NCBI GenBank assembly: GCA_021828105.1
Contig: JAKATG010000021.1
Location: 87,356-151,355, forward strand
Source of the DNA: Taklimakanibacter sp021828105
Lineage (GTDB): Bacteria; Pseudomonadota; Alphaproteobacteria; Rhizobiales; Aestuariivirgaceae
Length of the DNA: 64,000 bases
Direction: 5' to 3'
Below the pieces are notes generated by a model, which searched no databases, was not told the origin of the DNA, and saw only the letters and a program-made list of their open reading frames with translations. Every line of letters starts with the position of its first letter. Within the stretch, counting starts at the first letter, position 1. Both the position numbers and the translations under genes were made by a program. Below are positions 7,834-17,369 of this stretch, piece by piece.

Positions 7834-8958
7834 ATGACGGTGCGTTCTTGGGGCCTGCTTGCAGCCTTTCTGGCCCTTTTTGCCGTTGTTGTGCCTGAGA
7901 GCGCCCGGGCGGTCGGGCCGGTCGAGACCGGTATGTTCTCGGTCACCGGCGTCGAGGTCGACGTGACCGACAAGGATGCAGCCTCGGCCCGTACCCGCGC
8001 CATCATCGAGGCCCAGGTAAAAGCTTTCTACATCCTGGCCGAGCGGCTGGGCTCGCCCGAGGCGGCCCAGCGCCTAGCCGGGATGGACGCCCGCGATATC
8101 GGCCGCATGCTGCGCTCGCTGTCGATCGAGGAGGAGCGTTCAGCCCCGGGACGCTACATCGGCAAGCTCACGGTGCGCTTCCTTCCGGCCAAGATCCGGG
8201 AAGTGTTCGGCCGGCATGGCATCGAGGTCGTCGAGGACCAGGCGCCGCCGATCGTCATCCTGCCCTTGTGGAAAGGACCCACCGGTCCGATCGTCTGGGA
8301 GGAAAATCTCTGGCGCAAGGCCTGGCTCGACCTCAAGGCCGAGCAGTCGGTGGTGCCGATCATCATTCCGTTAGGCGATCTCGAGGACACGTCCGCGATC
8401 TCGCCTGAGGAGGTGCTGGCGGGTGATGCCATCAAGCTTGAATCGCTGATGATACGATATGAGGCCAAGGCCATCCTGGTGGCATTTGCCGAGCCCGATC
8501 CGCAAGGCGGCATCCATGCCGTGATGCAGGGCGACTCGCCCTTGGGACGCATCAATTTCGACAAGACCTACACATCCGAGGATGGCACGGTCGAAGGCGC
8601 CGCCGCGGCCGCGGCGCGGCGCTTCGACGAGGTGATGCTGGAGAAGTGGCGTTCGGTCAAAATCAAGATGGCCGCCGAGGCCAGGGCCCGCGTCGAGGCG
8701 GAGCAGCAGGCCGCCCGCCCGGCGATGTCGCTTGCGGTCGCGGTGCCGTTTTCGGGCATACATCAGTGGAACGGCATCCGCGCCCGGCTGCTTTCGACCC
8801 CTGGCGTGATCGGCGTCGATGTCTCGACCATTGCCCAGAACGGCGCCGTCATCCAGCTGGCCTTCTCCGATTCGGTCCAGACGCTGCAATCGGCGCTTTC
8901 CGGCAGTGGCCTGCGGCTGGTGCGGGCAGGCGGGACATGGGTACTGCAACCATTGTAA
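7834..8958 (+). CDS. DUF2066 domain protein, exported
   Basis: A 374-residue protein. An N-terminal hydrophobic segment (GLLAAFLALFAVVV, then PESARA before VG) looks like a signal peptide, so export to the periplasm or outer membrane is likely. The DUF2066 region runs from about residue 35 (MFSVTGVEVDVTDKDAASAR) to about 260. The family is common in alpha- and gammaproteobacteria and has no assigned activity. The ATG at 7834 is chosen because GGAG at 7825-7828 precedes it and because it puts the hydrophobic segment at the N-terminus; an ATG at 7822 is also possible. It is the first gene of a run leading into pgsA-like, perM, hdaA and ppk1, an order often seen in Hyphomicrobiales. Confidence 0.82.
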   Translation: MTVRSWGLLAAFLALFAVVVPESARAVGPVETGMFSVTGVEVDVTDKDAASARTRAIIEAQVKAFYILAERLGSPEAAQRLAGMDARDIGRMLRSLSIEEERSAPGRYIGKLTVRFLPAKIREVFGRHGIEVVEDQAPPIVILPLWKGPTGPIVWEENLWRKAWLDLKAEQSVVPIIIPLGDLEDTSAISPEEVLAGDAIKLESLMIRYEAKAILVAFAEPDPQGGIHAVMQGDSPLGRINFDKTYTSEDGTVEGAAAAAARRFDEVMLEKWRSVKIKMAAEARARVEAEQQAARPAMSLAVAVPFSGIHQWNGIRARLLSTPGVIGVDVSTIAQNGAVIQLAFSDSVQTLQSALSGSGLRLVRAGGTWVLQPL

Positions 8959-8995
8959 TATCAGCCCAAAGCAACCATTCGCCTTCTAGCCTCGC

Positions 8996-9550
8996 ATGAA
9001 CCTGCCCAATATCATCACCATCGGCCGAATCCTGTTGGTGCCGGTCACCATCTGGCTGATCGTCGCCGGTCAGTTCGGCTTCGCTTTCCTGGTCTTCATC
9101 ATGGCCGGCGTCGGCGACGGCGTCGACGGCTATATCGCCCGGCGCTACGCGATGAAGACGCAGCTCGGCGCCTATCTCGATCCGCTCGCCGACAAGCTGC
9201 TTCTCGTCTCGATCTATATCTCGCTCGGCTTCCTGCAGCAGATGCCGGCCTGGCTCGTCATCCTTGTCGCCTCGCGCGACGTGCTGATCGTCGGCGCGGT
9301 GATCCTTTCCTGGATCCTCGACAAGCCGATCAAGGTGCAGCCGCTGATGATCAGCAAGGTCAATACCGTGGCGCAGATCATCTTTGCCGGCGGGCAGCTG
9401 GCCATGCTCGCCTGGATGTCGGACGCCACCTGGTTCCCGCTGATCGGCAGCATCGTCGTCGCCTTCCTCACCATCGCGTCGGCGGCCCTTTACTTGCGCG
9501 AATGGGCCCGTCATATGGCCAACGGGGCGAGCACGAGGGATACGCCATGA
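8996..9550 (+). CDS. CDP-alcohol phosphatidyltransferase (PgsA-like)
   Basis: Membrane enzyme of 184 residues that joins a CDP-diacylglycerol to an alcohol in phospholipid synthesis. The full family signature D-G-x2-A-R-x8-G-x3-D-x3-D is intact: D44, G45, A48, R49, G58, D62 and D66, which bind two metal ions. Several hydrophobic helices are visible (residues about 10-40, 65-85, 95-115, 125-165). The N-terminal NLPNIITIGRILLVP resembles glycerophosphate transferases, so phosphatidylglycerophosphate synthase is the likely activity, but this branch also contains paralogues of other specificity. The stop codon overlaps the start of the next gene (ATGA), implying coupled translation with the PerM-like permease. 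Confidence 0.9.
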   Translation: MNLPNIITIGRILLVPVTIWLIVAGQFGFAFLVFIMAGVGDGVDGYIARRYAMKTQLGAYLDPLADKLLLVSIYISLGFLQQMPAWLVILVASRDVLIVGAVILSWILDKPIKVQPLMISKVNTVAQIIFAGGQLAMLAWMSDATWFPLIGSIVVAFLTIASAALYLREWARHMANGASTRDTP

Positions 9551-10653
9551 CATTGCAGCGCCAGATGATCTTTTGGACGGCGGCACTCGTCGTCGTCATC
9601 CTGGCGCTCTGGCTTCTGGGCGACATCATGCTGCCCTTCATCGCCGGCCTGGTGCTGGCCTATTTCCTCGACCCGATTGCGGACGCGCTGGAGCGCCTCG
9701 GCCTGCCGCGCCTCGCGGCGACCCTCCTCATCCTCATCACCAGCATCGTCGCCATCGTGGTGCTGCTCGTGCTGCTGCTGCCGGTGCTGGGCGACCAGAT
9801 CGCCCGTTTCTCCTCGAACCTGCCGGGCCTCATGCAGGCACTGGTCAAGCTCTTCGAGGAGCTCGCGCCGCAATGGCTGAAGGACATGGTGGCCGCCTCC
9901 GGCACCAACCTGCCGGCCTCGCTCTCCGACCTTGCCGGCAAGGCGGCGGGGTGGCTCGCGGCGATCCTGACCTCGATCCTGTCCGGCAGCCTGGCGCTGG
10001 TCAATGTCATCTCGCTCCTGATCGTGACGCCGATCGTGGCCTTCTACATGCTGAACGACTGGGATCACATGGTAGCTAAGGTCGATGGCTGGCTTCCGCG
10101 CGATCACCACAACACGATCCGTGCCCTCGCACGTCAGATCGACGAGGCTATGGCGGGCTTCATCCGCGGCCAGGGCACCGTCTGCCTCTTGCTCGGCATC
10201 TTCTATGCCGTGGCGCTGTCCTTTGCCGGGCTCAATTTCGGCCTGCTGATCGGGCTGGGAGCGGGACTTCTGAGCTTCATCCCCTATGTCGGTTCGATCA
10301 TCGGCGGCGTCCTCGCCATCGGCATGGCGCTGATCCAGTTCTGGCCCGACTGGCTGCAGATCATCATCATCGTCGGCATCTTTGGCTTGGGCCAGTTCAT
10401 CGAGGGCAATTTCCTCTCGCCCAACCTGGTCGGCAACCGCATCGGCCTGCATCCCGTCTGGCTGATGTTCGCGCTTTTCGCCTTCGGCTATCTGTTCGGC
10501 TTTGTCGGCCTGCTGCTGGCCGTGCCGCTGGCGGCCGCGGTCGGCGTCTTGGTGCGCTTTGCGCTGCAGCAATATCTCAAGAGCCCGCTCTATCTCGGTG
10601 TGCCGACTCAGGAAAAACCCGCCGAACCCAAGCGGCGGAGCCGGTCGAAGTAA
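9547..10653 (+). CDS. AI-2E family (PerM/TqsA) transporter
   Basis: A 368-residue polytopic membrane protein of the AI-2E exporter family (PF01594). Hydrophobic segments are clear at residues about 10-45 (two), 60-85, 150-180 and a cluster of four or five from about 215 to 335. The family motif GLLIGLGAGLLSFIPYVGSIIGG is present near residue 235 (given in parts: GLLIGLGAG, FIPYVGSIIGG). Known members export autoinducer-2 or sodium, but most are uncharacterised. The start is set by the ATGA overlap with the upstream gene; its stop overlaps the hdaA start (TAATG). The basic tail KPAEPKRRSRSK is cytoplasmic. Confidence 0.9.
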   Translation: MTLQRQMIFWTAALVVVILALWLLGDIMLPFIAGLVLAYFLDPIADALERLGLPRLAATLLILITSIVAIVVLLVLLLPVLGDQIARFSSNLPGLMQALVKLFEELAPQWLKDMVAASGTNLPASLSDLAGKAAGWLAAILTSILSGSLALVNVISLLIVTPIVAFYMLNDWDHMVAKVDGWLPRDHHNTIRALARQIDEAMAGFIRGQGTVCLLLGIFYAVALSFAGLNFGLLIGLGAGLLSFIPYVGSIIGGVLAIGMALIQFWPDWLQIIIIVGIFGLGQFIEGNFLSPNLVGNRIGLHPVWLMFALFAFGYLFGFVGLLLAVPLAAAVGVLVRFALQQYLKSPLYLGVPTQEKPAEPKRRSRSK

Positions 10654-11357
10654 TGTCGGGCGAAGGCCGTCAGCTCGCTTTCGACCTGCCGCATCGTCCC
10701 GCCACCGGACGCGACGATTTCCTCGTGACGCCGTCCAATGCCAAGGCGGTGGCGCTGATCGACCTCTGGCCCAATTGGCCGTCGAACGTGCTGATTCTCC
10801 TCGGGCCCCCTGGAAGCGGCAAATCCCATCTCGCGGCCGTCTGGCATGAGATGACGGGCGCCTCGGTGGCCCGCCCTTCCGAGGTCCGCGCCGACGCGGT
10901 GCCATGGCTCCTGGAGAAGGGGGCCCTGGTCATCGAGGACGCGCCGGGCGAGGCGCTGGACGAACCGGCCTTTTTCCATCTCCTCAATCTCGCCCGCGAG
11001 CAGAAGGCCTATGTGCTGATCACGGCGCTGGCACCGCCGCCAGCCTGGGGGATAGCACTCCCGGACCTGCTGTCGAGGCTCAAGGCGGCGCCGATAGCGC
11101 AATTGGGACCGCCGGATGATGCGCTCCTGCGGGGCGTCCTGGTCAAGCTCTTCGCCGACCGGCAGATCGGGGTGGACGAGGCCACGGTCAGCTACCTCAT
11201 TTCCCGCATGCCGCGGGAACTCGCCGCCGCCCGCAGCCTGGTGGCCGAGATCGACCGCCGGGCGCTCGAGGAAAGGGCCGAAGTGACCCGGAATTTTGCC
11301 GCAAAGGTGCTTGGGGATATAGTTTCCCCGGGCCTGTTCACGGGCGAGGACGGTTAA
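10653..11357 (+). CDS. hdaA: DnaA-related regulatory ATPase HdaA
   Basis: A 234-residue AAA+ protein homologous to the ATPase domain of DnaA without its DNA-binding domain. In alphaproteobacteria HdaA binds the DNA polymerase beta clamp and stimulates ATP hydrolysis by DnaA, preventing re-initiation. The N-terminal GRQLAFDLPHR fits a clamp-binding QLxFDL motif (residues 6-11). Walker A is GPPGSGKSHLA (about residues 51-61), Walker B is ALVIEDAP (about residues 89-96). The ATG overlaps the preceding stop by one base. The perM-hdaA-ppk1 order is conserved in related genomes, which supports this call over DnaC- or IstB-type ATPases. Confidence 0.9.
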   Translation: MSGEGRQLAFDLPHRPATGRDDFLVTPSNAKAVALIDLWPNWPSNVLILLGPPGSGKSHLAAVWHEMTGASVARPSEVRADAVPWLLEKGALVIEDAPGEALDEPAFFHLLNLAREQKAYVLITALAPPPAWGIALPDLLSRLKAAPIAQLGPPDDALLRGVLVKLFADRQIGVDEATVSYLISRMPRELAAARSLVAEIDRRALEERAEVTRNFAAKVLGDIVSPGLFTGEDG

Positions 11358-11433
11358 CCAACAGCCTTCATCGTTCGGTCACATGGCCCGATTATGAGCC
11401 TGAAATTCGGGGTCTCCGGCAGGATTTGGCGCG

Positions 11434-13617
11434 ATGAACGAAATCTCTCTCACGATCGAACCCAAGGTTGAGGCCCCGCTCAGCGATCCCAGCCGCTTCA
11501 TCAATCGCGAGCTGTCCTGGCTCATCTTCAACATGCGGGTCCTGGAAGAGGCGCGCAACAAAAACCACCCGCTGCTCGAACGGCTGCGCTTCCTGTCGAT
11601 CTCCGGCAACAATCTCGATGAATTCTTCATGGTGCGCGTGGCGGGCCTCGTCGGCCAGATGCGCGCCAAGCTGGTCGAGTTGAGCCAGGACGGCCTGACG
11701 CCGGCCGAGCAGCTCGAGCAGGTGCGCAAGCTTGCCCAGGAGCTGATGACCGAGCAGGATACGCGCTTCCTGCAATTGCGCGACGAATTGAGCGAGAACG
11801 GCATCCGCATCGTCGATCCAAGCGAGATCACCGATGAGGAGCGCGCCTGGCTCGACGAGCGCTTCCTCGGCCACATCCTTCCCGTGGTGACGCCGATCGC
11901 CATCGATCCCGCCCATCCTTTCCCCTTCATCCCCAATCGCGGCTTCATTATCGCGCTGCAGCTCAAGCGGAGGCGCGACGCCGGCCTGATGAACGCGCTG
12001 CTGCCCATTCCGCAGCAGCTCGACCGCTTCATAAGGCTGCCCGGCACGAGCACGGGCCAGGCCCGCTTCATTTCGCTCGAGAACATGCTGACCCTGTTCG
12101 TGCCGCGTCTTTTCCCCGGATATGACGTGCTGGGCCAGGGCCTCATCCGCATCATCCGCGACAGCGACATCGAAATCGAGGAAGAGGCCGAAGACCTGGT
12201 GCTGGTGTTCGAAAGCGCGCTCAAGCGACGCCGCCGTGGATCGGTGATCCGCATGGAGGTCGATGCCGCATGCCCGTCCAACCTGCGCGACTTCATCGCC
12301 GACGAGCTCGGCGTGTCGAGCGACGAGATGGTGACATGCCTCGGCCTCATCGGTTATTCCGACACCAAGCAGCTCATCCTCGACGAGCGCCCCGACCTCA
12401 AGTTCAAGCCCTTCGTCGCGCGCTTCCCCGAACGCATCCGCGATCACGGCGGCGATTGCTTCGCCGCCATCCGCCAGAAGGACATCATCGTCCATCACCC
12501 ATACGAGTCCTTCGACGTCGTCGTGCAGTTCGTCAAGCAGGCCGCGCAGGATCCCGACGTCGTCGCCATCAAACAGACGCTCTACCGCACGTCCAATGAC
12601 AGCCCGATCGTCGCCGCACTGGTCAAGGCGGCCGAGGCCGGCAAGTCCGTCATGGCGCTGGTCGAGCTCAAGGCGCGCTTCGATGAAGAGGCCAATATCC
12701 AGTGGGCGCGCAATCTCGAGCGCGCCGGCGCCCAGGTGGTCTTCGGCTTCATCGAGCTCAAGACCCATGCCAAGGTGTCGATGGTGGTGCGCCGCGAGAG
12801 CGGCAATATGCGCACCTATGTGCATTTCGGCACCGGCAACTATCATCCGGTGACGGCGAAGATCTATACGGACCTCTCCTTCTTCACCTGCGATCCGGCG
12901 CTGGGGCGCGACGCGTCACGGCTCTTCAACTACATCTCGGGCTATGCCGAGCCCGAGGACCTGGAGAAGATCTCGCTGTCGCCGCTCGACATGAAGACAC
13001 AGCTCCTCGAGGACATCGAGGATGAGATCGAGCATGTGAAGGCCGGGCGGCCCGGCCAGATCTGGGCCAAGCTCAACTCGCTGGTCGATCCGGGCATCAT
13101 CGATGCGCTTTATGCGGCAAGCCAGGCGGGCGTGCAGATCGACCTCGTGGTGCGCGGCATATGCTGCCTGAGGCCCGGCGTCCCCGGCCTTTCGGAGAAC
13201 ATCCGCGTCAAGAGCATCATCGGGCGTTTCCTCGAGCACAGCCGGATCATCTGCTTCGGCCAGGGCCATGGGCTGCCGGACCCGAACGCCCGGGTCTATA
13301 TCGCCTCCGCCGACTGGATGCCGCGCAACCTGCATCGCCGCGTCGAGACGCTGATCCCGATCGAAAACCCGACCGTGCATGAGCAGGTGCTGGGCCAGAT
13401 CATGATGGCCAACATGAAGGACAACGAGCAGAGCTGGGAACTCCTGTCCGACGGTTCGTCGCGGCGTATAGCGCCAGGTCCCGACGAGGAGCCATTCAAC
13501 GCCCACACCTACTTCATGAAGAATCCATCTCTCTCTGGACGCGGTAGATCGCTTAAAGGTAGTCTGCCGCCACCAATAACTGGCCGCGTCGGCAGGAAGT
13601 CCAGAGCCAAGAAGTGA
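11434..13617 (+). CDS. ppk1: Polyphosphate kinase 1
   Basis: RNA-degradation-independent polyphosphate synthesis: transfers the gamma phosphate of ATP onto polyP, reversibly. It has 727 residues, the usual length. The N domain starts with FINRELSWLIFNMRVLEEA; the two catalytic histidines are visible as H464 in the HFGTGNYHP motif (the autophosphorylated residue) and H602 in FLEHSRI. The C1/C2 phospholipase-D-like domains run from about residue 330 to 690. The last ~30 residues are basic and low-complexity. The ppx gene starts inside its stop codon (GTGA), so synthesis and hydrolysis enzymes are translationally coupled. Confidence 0.97.
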   Translation: MNEISLTIEPKVEAPLSDPSRFINRELSWLIFNMRVLEEARNKNHPLLERLRFLSISGNNLDEFFMVRVAGLVGQMRAKLVELSQDGLTPAEQLEQVRKLAQELMTEQDTRFLQLRDELSENGIRIVDPSEITDEERAWLDERFLGHILPVVTPIAIDPAHPFPFIPNRGFIIALQLKRRRDAGLMNALLPIPQQLDRFIRLPGTSTGQARFISLENMLTLFVPRLFPGYDVLGQGLIRIIRDSDIEIEEEAEDLVLVFESALKRRRRGSVIRMEVDAACPSNLRDFIADELGVSSDEMVTCLGLIGYSDTKQLILDERPDLKFKPFVARFPERIRDHGGDCFAAIRQKDIIVHHPYESFDVVVQFVKQAAQDPDVVAIKQTLYRTSNDSPIVAALVKAAEAGKSVMALVELKARFDEEANIQWARNLERAGAQVVFGFIELKTHAKVSMVVRRESGNMRTYVHFGTGNYHPVTAKIYTDLSFFTCDPALGRDASRLFNYISGYAEPEDLEKISLSPLDMKTQLLEDIEDEIEHVKAGRPGQIWAKLNSLVDPGIIDALYAASQAGVQIDLVVRGICCLRPGVPGLSENIRVKSIIGRFLEHSRIICFGQGHGLPDPNARVYIASADWMPRNLHRRVETLIPIENPTVHEQVLGQIMMANMKDNEQSWELLSDGSSRRIAPGPDEEPFNAHTYFMKNPSLSGRGRSLKGSLPPPITGRVGRKSRAKK

Positions 13618-15125
13618 AGCGAAAAAGGTTAGGTAGCGGGTCGACGAAATACCGGCCGGTATCCGTCGTCGACATCGGGTCGAACTCGGTGCGTCTCGTC
13701 GTGTATGATGGTCTGCGCCGGGCGCCCACGCCGGTTTTCAACGAGAAGCTCCTTTGCGGCTTGGGCCGCGGCGTCGCCACGACCCGCCAGCTCAACCCGC
13801 AAGGCATGGAGCGGGCGCTCTCCGCCTTGCGCCGCTTCAAGGCCCTGTCGCGCCAGATCGGCGCTCGCGAAGTCTATGCCGTGGCGACCGCTGCGGCCCG
13901 GGAAGCGGAAAACGGTCCGCAATTCGTGGACATGGCGGAAGAGGCGCTCGGCGCCCATATCGACGTGCTCTCGGGCAAGGAAGAGGCACGGCTCGCCGCC
14001 ATGGGGGTGATGGCGGGCGTCACCGGCGCCGACGGGCTGATCGGCGATTTGGGCGGCGGCAGCCTCGAGCTCATCGATGTCGGCGAGGGCCGCATCCGTG
14101 ACGGGGTCACCTTCCCCTTGGGGCCTTTGCGGCTCCTGGACATGTCGGGCGGCTCGGTCGCCAAGGCGCGCGACATCATCGACAACTACCTCGATTCCTC
14201 GCCGCTTCTGACCCAGCTCAAGGGGCGCAATCTCTATGCGGTGGGCGGCACCTGGCGCAACATCGCGCGCATCCACATGGCGCAGACGCGCTATCCGCTG
14301 CACGTGCTGCACAATTACACGATCGGACGCGAGCAGGCGCGCTCGGTGGCCGATCTCGTCTCGCATCTCTCCTCATCCTCGCTCAAGGACATCAAGTCGG
14401 TGTCGCGCAGCCGCATCGACACGCTGCCCTATGGCGCGCTCGTGCTCGAGCGCCTCTTGGCCAAGTCCAAGGTCAAGCAGATGGTGGTGTCGATCTATGG
14501 CGTGCGCGAGGGGCTGCTCTATTCGAAGCTGCCCAAGCGCAAGCGCGACGCCGATGCGCTGCTCTCTTCCTGCTGGGAGTTCTGCTGCCGCTATGCACGC
14601 TCTCCCGAGCACGAGCTCGAGCTCTGCGACTGGACCGACAAGCTCTTCATGCACAAGAGCTTCGAGGAGACCGAGTCCGAGCGCCGTTTGCGCCATGCCG
14701 CATGCCTCCTCGCCGATATCGGCTGGCGGGCGCATCCCGACTACCGCGCCCAGCGCTCGCTCGGCATGATCTCGCAAGCCGCCTTCGTCGATATCGACCA
14801 TGCCGGCCGTATCTTCATGGCGCTCACCATCTACTATCGTTATGAGGGCGAGGAGGAGGGCATGACCAGCAATCTCGCCCGCCTGGTCGACGACAAGATG
14901 CTGGAGCGGGCGCGGTTGTTGAGCGATGTGTTCCGCCTCGCTTACATCATCACCGCCGCCATGCCGGGCGTCCTGCCCAAGATCGGCATCGAGGCCGAAG
15001 GCACCAAGGGCCTGATCCTCCGGGTGCCGAAGAAATTCGCCGACCTCATGGGCGAGCGGGTCGAGAAGCGGCTGGCTGCGCTCGCCGGCCAGATGGGACG
15101 TACTTCCAGGATTGAGATCGTTTGA
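13614..15125 (+). CDS. ppx: Exopolyphosphatase / Ppx-GppA phosphatase
   Basis: A 503-residue hydrolase of the ASKHA (actin/hexokinase-like) superfamily that releases phosphate from polyphosphate chains, or from pppGpp. Phosphate-1 loop VDIGSNSVRLVVYD is near residues 18-31 and phosphate-2 loop GDLGGGSLEL near residue 144. The C-terminal half contains an HD-like region as in longer Ppx proteins. The start is the GTG at 13614, whose last bases overlap the ppk1 stop. The ppk1-ppx pair is a standard polyP operon. A Ppx role is favoured over GppA because of this pairing. Confidence 0.93.
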   Translation: MKRKRLGSGSTKYRPVSVVDIGSNSVRLVVYDGLRRAPTPVFNEKLLCGLGRGVATTRQLNPQGMERALSALRRFKALSRQIGAREVYAVATAAAREAENGPQFVDMAEEALGAHIDVLSGKEEARLAAMGVMAGVTGADGLIGDLGGGSLELIDVGEGRIRDGVTFPLGPLRLLDMSGGSVAKARDIIDNYLDSSPLLTQLKGRNLYAVGGTWRNIARIHMAQTRYPLHVLHNYTIGREQARSVADLVSHLSSSSLKDIKSVSRSRIDTLPYGALVLERLLAKSKVKQMVVSIYGVREGLLYSKLPKRKRDADALLSSCWEFCCRYARSPEHELELCDWTDKLFMHKSFEETESERRLRHAACLLADIGWRAHPDYRAQRSLGMISQAAFVDIDHAGRIFMALTIYYRYEGEEEGMTSNLARLVDDKMLERARLLSDVFRLAYIITAAMPGVLPKIGIEAEGTKGLILRVPKKFADLMGERVEKRLAALAGQMGRTSRIEIV

Positions 15126-15155
15126 ATCGAGGTATTTGCGCGATATAAACAGCGC

Positions 15156-15407
15156 ATGTGTTCGGTCGCAACCCTAATGCCGCCCATTGGATATGGCATC
15201 GCATTGATTGTCATTCTCCTGGCGCTTGGGACATGCGTATCTGTTTTTCATCCGGATCAGCTGCGTCTCGAGAATTATCTGGGAGTGCGAATTTGGAGTA
15301 ACCACGTGTTCTTTGATCCCCGGCGGTGCGACTACTGCTCGCTGATCGCGTGGATGATCATTCTAAGTGGAGCGTTGTGTTTTATCGCCATCGAGTATTG
15401 CCGATGA
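15156..15407 (+). CDS. Possible small two-helix membrane protein
   Basis: An 83-residue frame that starts 30 bp after ppx. It has two hydrophobic segments (IGYGIALIVILLALGTCVSVF and SLIAWMIILSGALCFIAI) separated by a charged and aromatic loop with a CDYC pair. There is no ribosome-binding site before the ATG, and third codon positions are less GC-rich than in the neighbours, so it is either a recently acquired gene or not a gene. I do not recognise it. The rest of 15126-15547 shows nothing further. Confidence 0.4.
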   Translation: MCSVATLMPPIGYGIALIVILLALGTCVSVFHPDQLRLENYLGVRIWSNHVFFDPRRCDYCSLIAWMIILSGALCFIAIEYCR

Positions 15408-15547
15408 GCCTTCGATTAAACGAGTCGGACCAGTTCCTCCCGCCGGGACGAAATGAGTGTGAGTCCTTGGCCAATGGACAAGGAGCTTCATGCCCAACAA
15501 ATGCCAGAAGCAGAGTCGCGGACTAGACTAAGCGATACGCTTGACGC

Positions 15548-15841
15548 TCACTTCACCTTGGCCAGCACTTTGGCCATGTCGTCGGCGGAGAAAGCCGGCA
15601 GCGTCTGGGTGCGGACATTGCCGGCCATGCCGAGGGTGAGTCCGAGCGCCGTCATGCTCGTTACATCGGGCGCATCGACGATGGCGACGACATCGTACTG
15701 GCCGAGTGTCCAGTAAAGGTCCTTGACGGTCGCCCCGTGCTGCTTGGCGAGTTCTTTGAATTTCTCGGCCCGCTTGGTCGTATCCTTGACGGCGCGGACG
15801 CCTTGGTCGGTGAAGCTCGACAGGATGATGAAGGCAGGCAT
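15548..15841 (-). CDS. GYD domain protein
   Basis: A 97-residue protein of the GYD family (PF08734), a small alpha/beta ferredoxin-like fold with unknown function, named for a glycine-tyrosine-aspartate motif; here the corresponding element is LGQYDVVAIVDAPD near residues 46-59. The N-terminus PAFIILSSFTDQG and the VRTQTLPAFSADDMAKVLAKV tail are typical. GGGAGGA lies just upstream of the ATG at 15841. It stands alone between ppx and RNase D on the minus strand. Confidence 0.85.
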   Translation of the reverse strand: MPAFIILSSFTDQGVRAVKDTTKRAEKFKELAKQHGATVKDLYWTLGQYDVVAIVDAPDVTSMTALGLTLGMAGNVRTQTLPAFSADDMAKVLAKVK

Positions 15842-15914
15842 GGCTGATCCTCCCTGCGGACAGCCCCCGGCGCAGCAAGCCTAGCACAAGGCGTTCCTCA
15901 AGGGCAGGGAGGGC

Positions 15915-17102
15915 TTATTCGGCCGCCGCGGCGGCCGGCTTAAAATTTCCCGTATGCGGCATGATCTCGGCCCGGCCATCACGGAAGCCGATGACGGCGC
16001 GGCCGTGCTTGAGGTCGAGCGCCACACTGCCGAACATCTGGCGGCGCCAGCCCTTCATCAGGGGCACATCGGCCTCGTCGTCCTGCGCCACGGCGTCGAT
16101 ATCGGCGGCGCTGGCGAGAAGGCGCGGCGCCAGGCCCTCGCGCTCGGCCACGATCTTGAGGGCGAGTTTCAGGATCTCGGCGGCAGCCTGCGCGCTCTCC
16201 GCCACTTTCTCATGCACGCCCGGCAGAGCGGGGAGGAGCTTGGCGTCGGTCTCGAGGCCGTCCTTGACGGCGGCGAGAATGGCCTCGCCGGCGCGGGAAT
16301 TGCCGAAACCGCGCGGCAACGCCCGCGACGCGTTGAGGGCTTCGCGCGTCTGCGGCATCTGGGTGGCGACCTCGATCAACGCGTCATCCTTGATGACCCG
16401 CTGGCGCGGCACGTTCTTTTCCTGAGCCTCGCGCTCGCGCCAGGCGGCGAGCGCGATCAGGACGCCGAGCTGCTTCTTGGAGCGCAGCCGCGTCTTGAGC
16501 CTCTTCCAGGCGTCTTCGGGCGCCAGATTATAGGTCTTGGGCGAGGTGAGGATCGCCATCTCCTGCGCCAGCCACGGCTCGCGCCCGGTCTTGTCAAGCT
16601 CTTCCTTCAGCTTCTCATAGACGGTGCGCAAATGGGTGACGTCGGAGAGCGCGTAATTGAGCTGCTTCTCGGTGAGGGGCCGGCGCGACCAGTCGGTGAA
16701 GCGCGAGGATTTGTCGATCTGAGCGCGCGCCAGCTGGCGCACGATCGATTCATAGGAGACCTGGTCGCCGAAGCCGCAGACCATGGCGGCGATCTGCGTG
16801 TCGAACACCGGATGCGGCACGCGGCCCGAGAGATGGAAGAAGATCTCGATATCCTGCCTGGCGGCATGGAACACCTTGAGCACGGCCTCATTCGTCATCA
16901 GCGCGTGAAAGGGCTTGAGATCGATGTCCTGAGCCTTGGGATCGATGATCGCCTGGCGCGTCTTTCCGGCGATCTGGATGAGGCAGAGGTCGGGCCAGAA
17001 GGTCTGCTCGCGCATGAATTCGGTGTCGACCGTGACATAGGCTTCGCGGGCGAGTTCCTTGACGAGGGCCTTGAGGGCTAGGGTGGTGGTAATGACCTCC
17101 AT
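15915..17102 (-). CDS. rnd: Ribonuclease D
   Basis: 3'-5' exoribonuclease acting in tRNA 3'-end maturation, 395 residues. The DEDDy active site is visible: Asp and Glu of VTVDTEFMREQTFWPDLCLIQ (split here as VDTEF), the Asp of HAARQDIEIF, and Tyr/Asp of NYALSDVTHL. An HRDC domain follows at about residues 205-285. I place the start at 17102 (MEVITTT), matching the family N-terminus. A frame-consistent ATG at 17153 exists, but an AT-rich stretch at 17160-17190 reads on the minus strand as TATAGATAAAAT and probably holds the -10 element, which would leave the 17153 start almost leaderless. Confidence 0.92.
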   Translation of the reverse strand: MEVITTTLALKALVKELAREAYVTVDTEFMREQTFWPDLCLIQIAGKTRQAIIDPKAQDIDLKPFHALMTNEAVLKVFHAARQDIEIFFHLSGRVPHPVFDTQIAAMVCGFGDQVSYESIVRQLARAQIDKSSRFTDWSRRPLTEKQLNYALSDVTHLRTVYEKLKEELDKTGREPWLAQEMAILTSPKTYNLAPEDAWKRLKTRLRSKKQLGVLIALAAWREREAQEKNVPRQRVIKDDALIEVATQMPQTREALNASRALPRGFGNSRAGEAILAAVKDGLETDAKLLPALPGVHEKVAESAQAAAEILKLALKIVAEREGLAPRLLASAADIDAVAQDDEADVPLMKGWRRQMFGSVALDLKHGRAVIGFRDGRAEIMPHTGNFKPAAAAAE

Positions 17103-17369
17103 GGGCTCTAAGTCGCGCGAGTCCGGGGCAGGCGTCAAATGATTTGCTGACATAGCAGCTAAAATTCTATTTTATCTATATTTTTCAATGCCCTGGGCCG
17201 AAAGTGCGGGTCGCTGCGTCAATTTACGCCATTGGCCGCGCCGGGAGAGTGAAACAGGGCGGCGACGGCCTGAAAACCGGCGAAATCGCCGCAAGCTTGA
17301 CAATCCCGCTTGCGCATGCGCTTTTCCCGCGCGCTCATCCGATTTTCCATGCCTGATTTGCGAGGGATT

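Noticed and set aside
15453..15716. Plus-strand frame overlapping the GYD gene
   Set aside because: Shadow of the GYD gene, without family likeness.
17103..17153. Upstream in-frame ATG at 17153 as the RNase D start
   Set aside because: It would place the start at the edge of the likely promoter and adds residues that do not resemble the family; not fully excluded.
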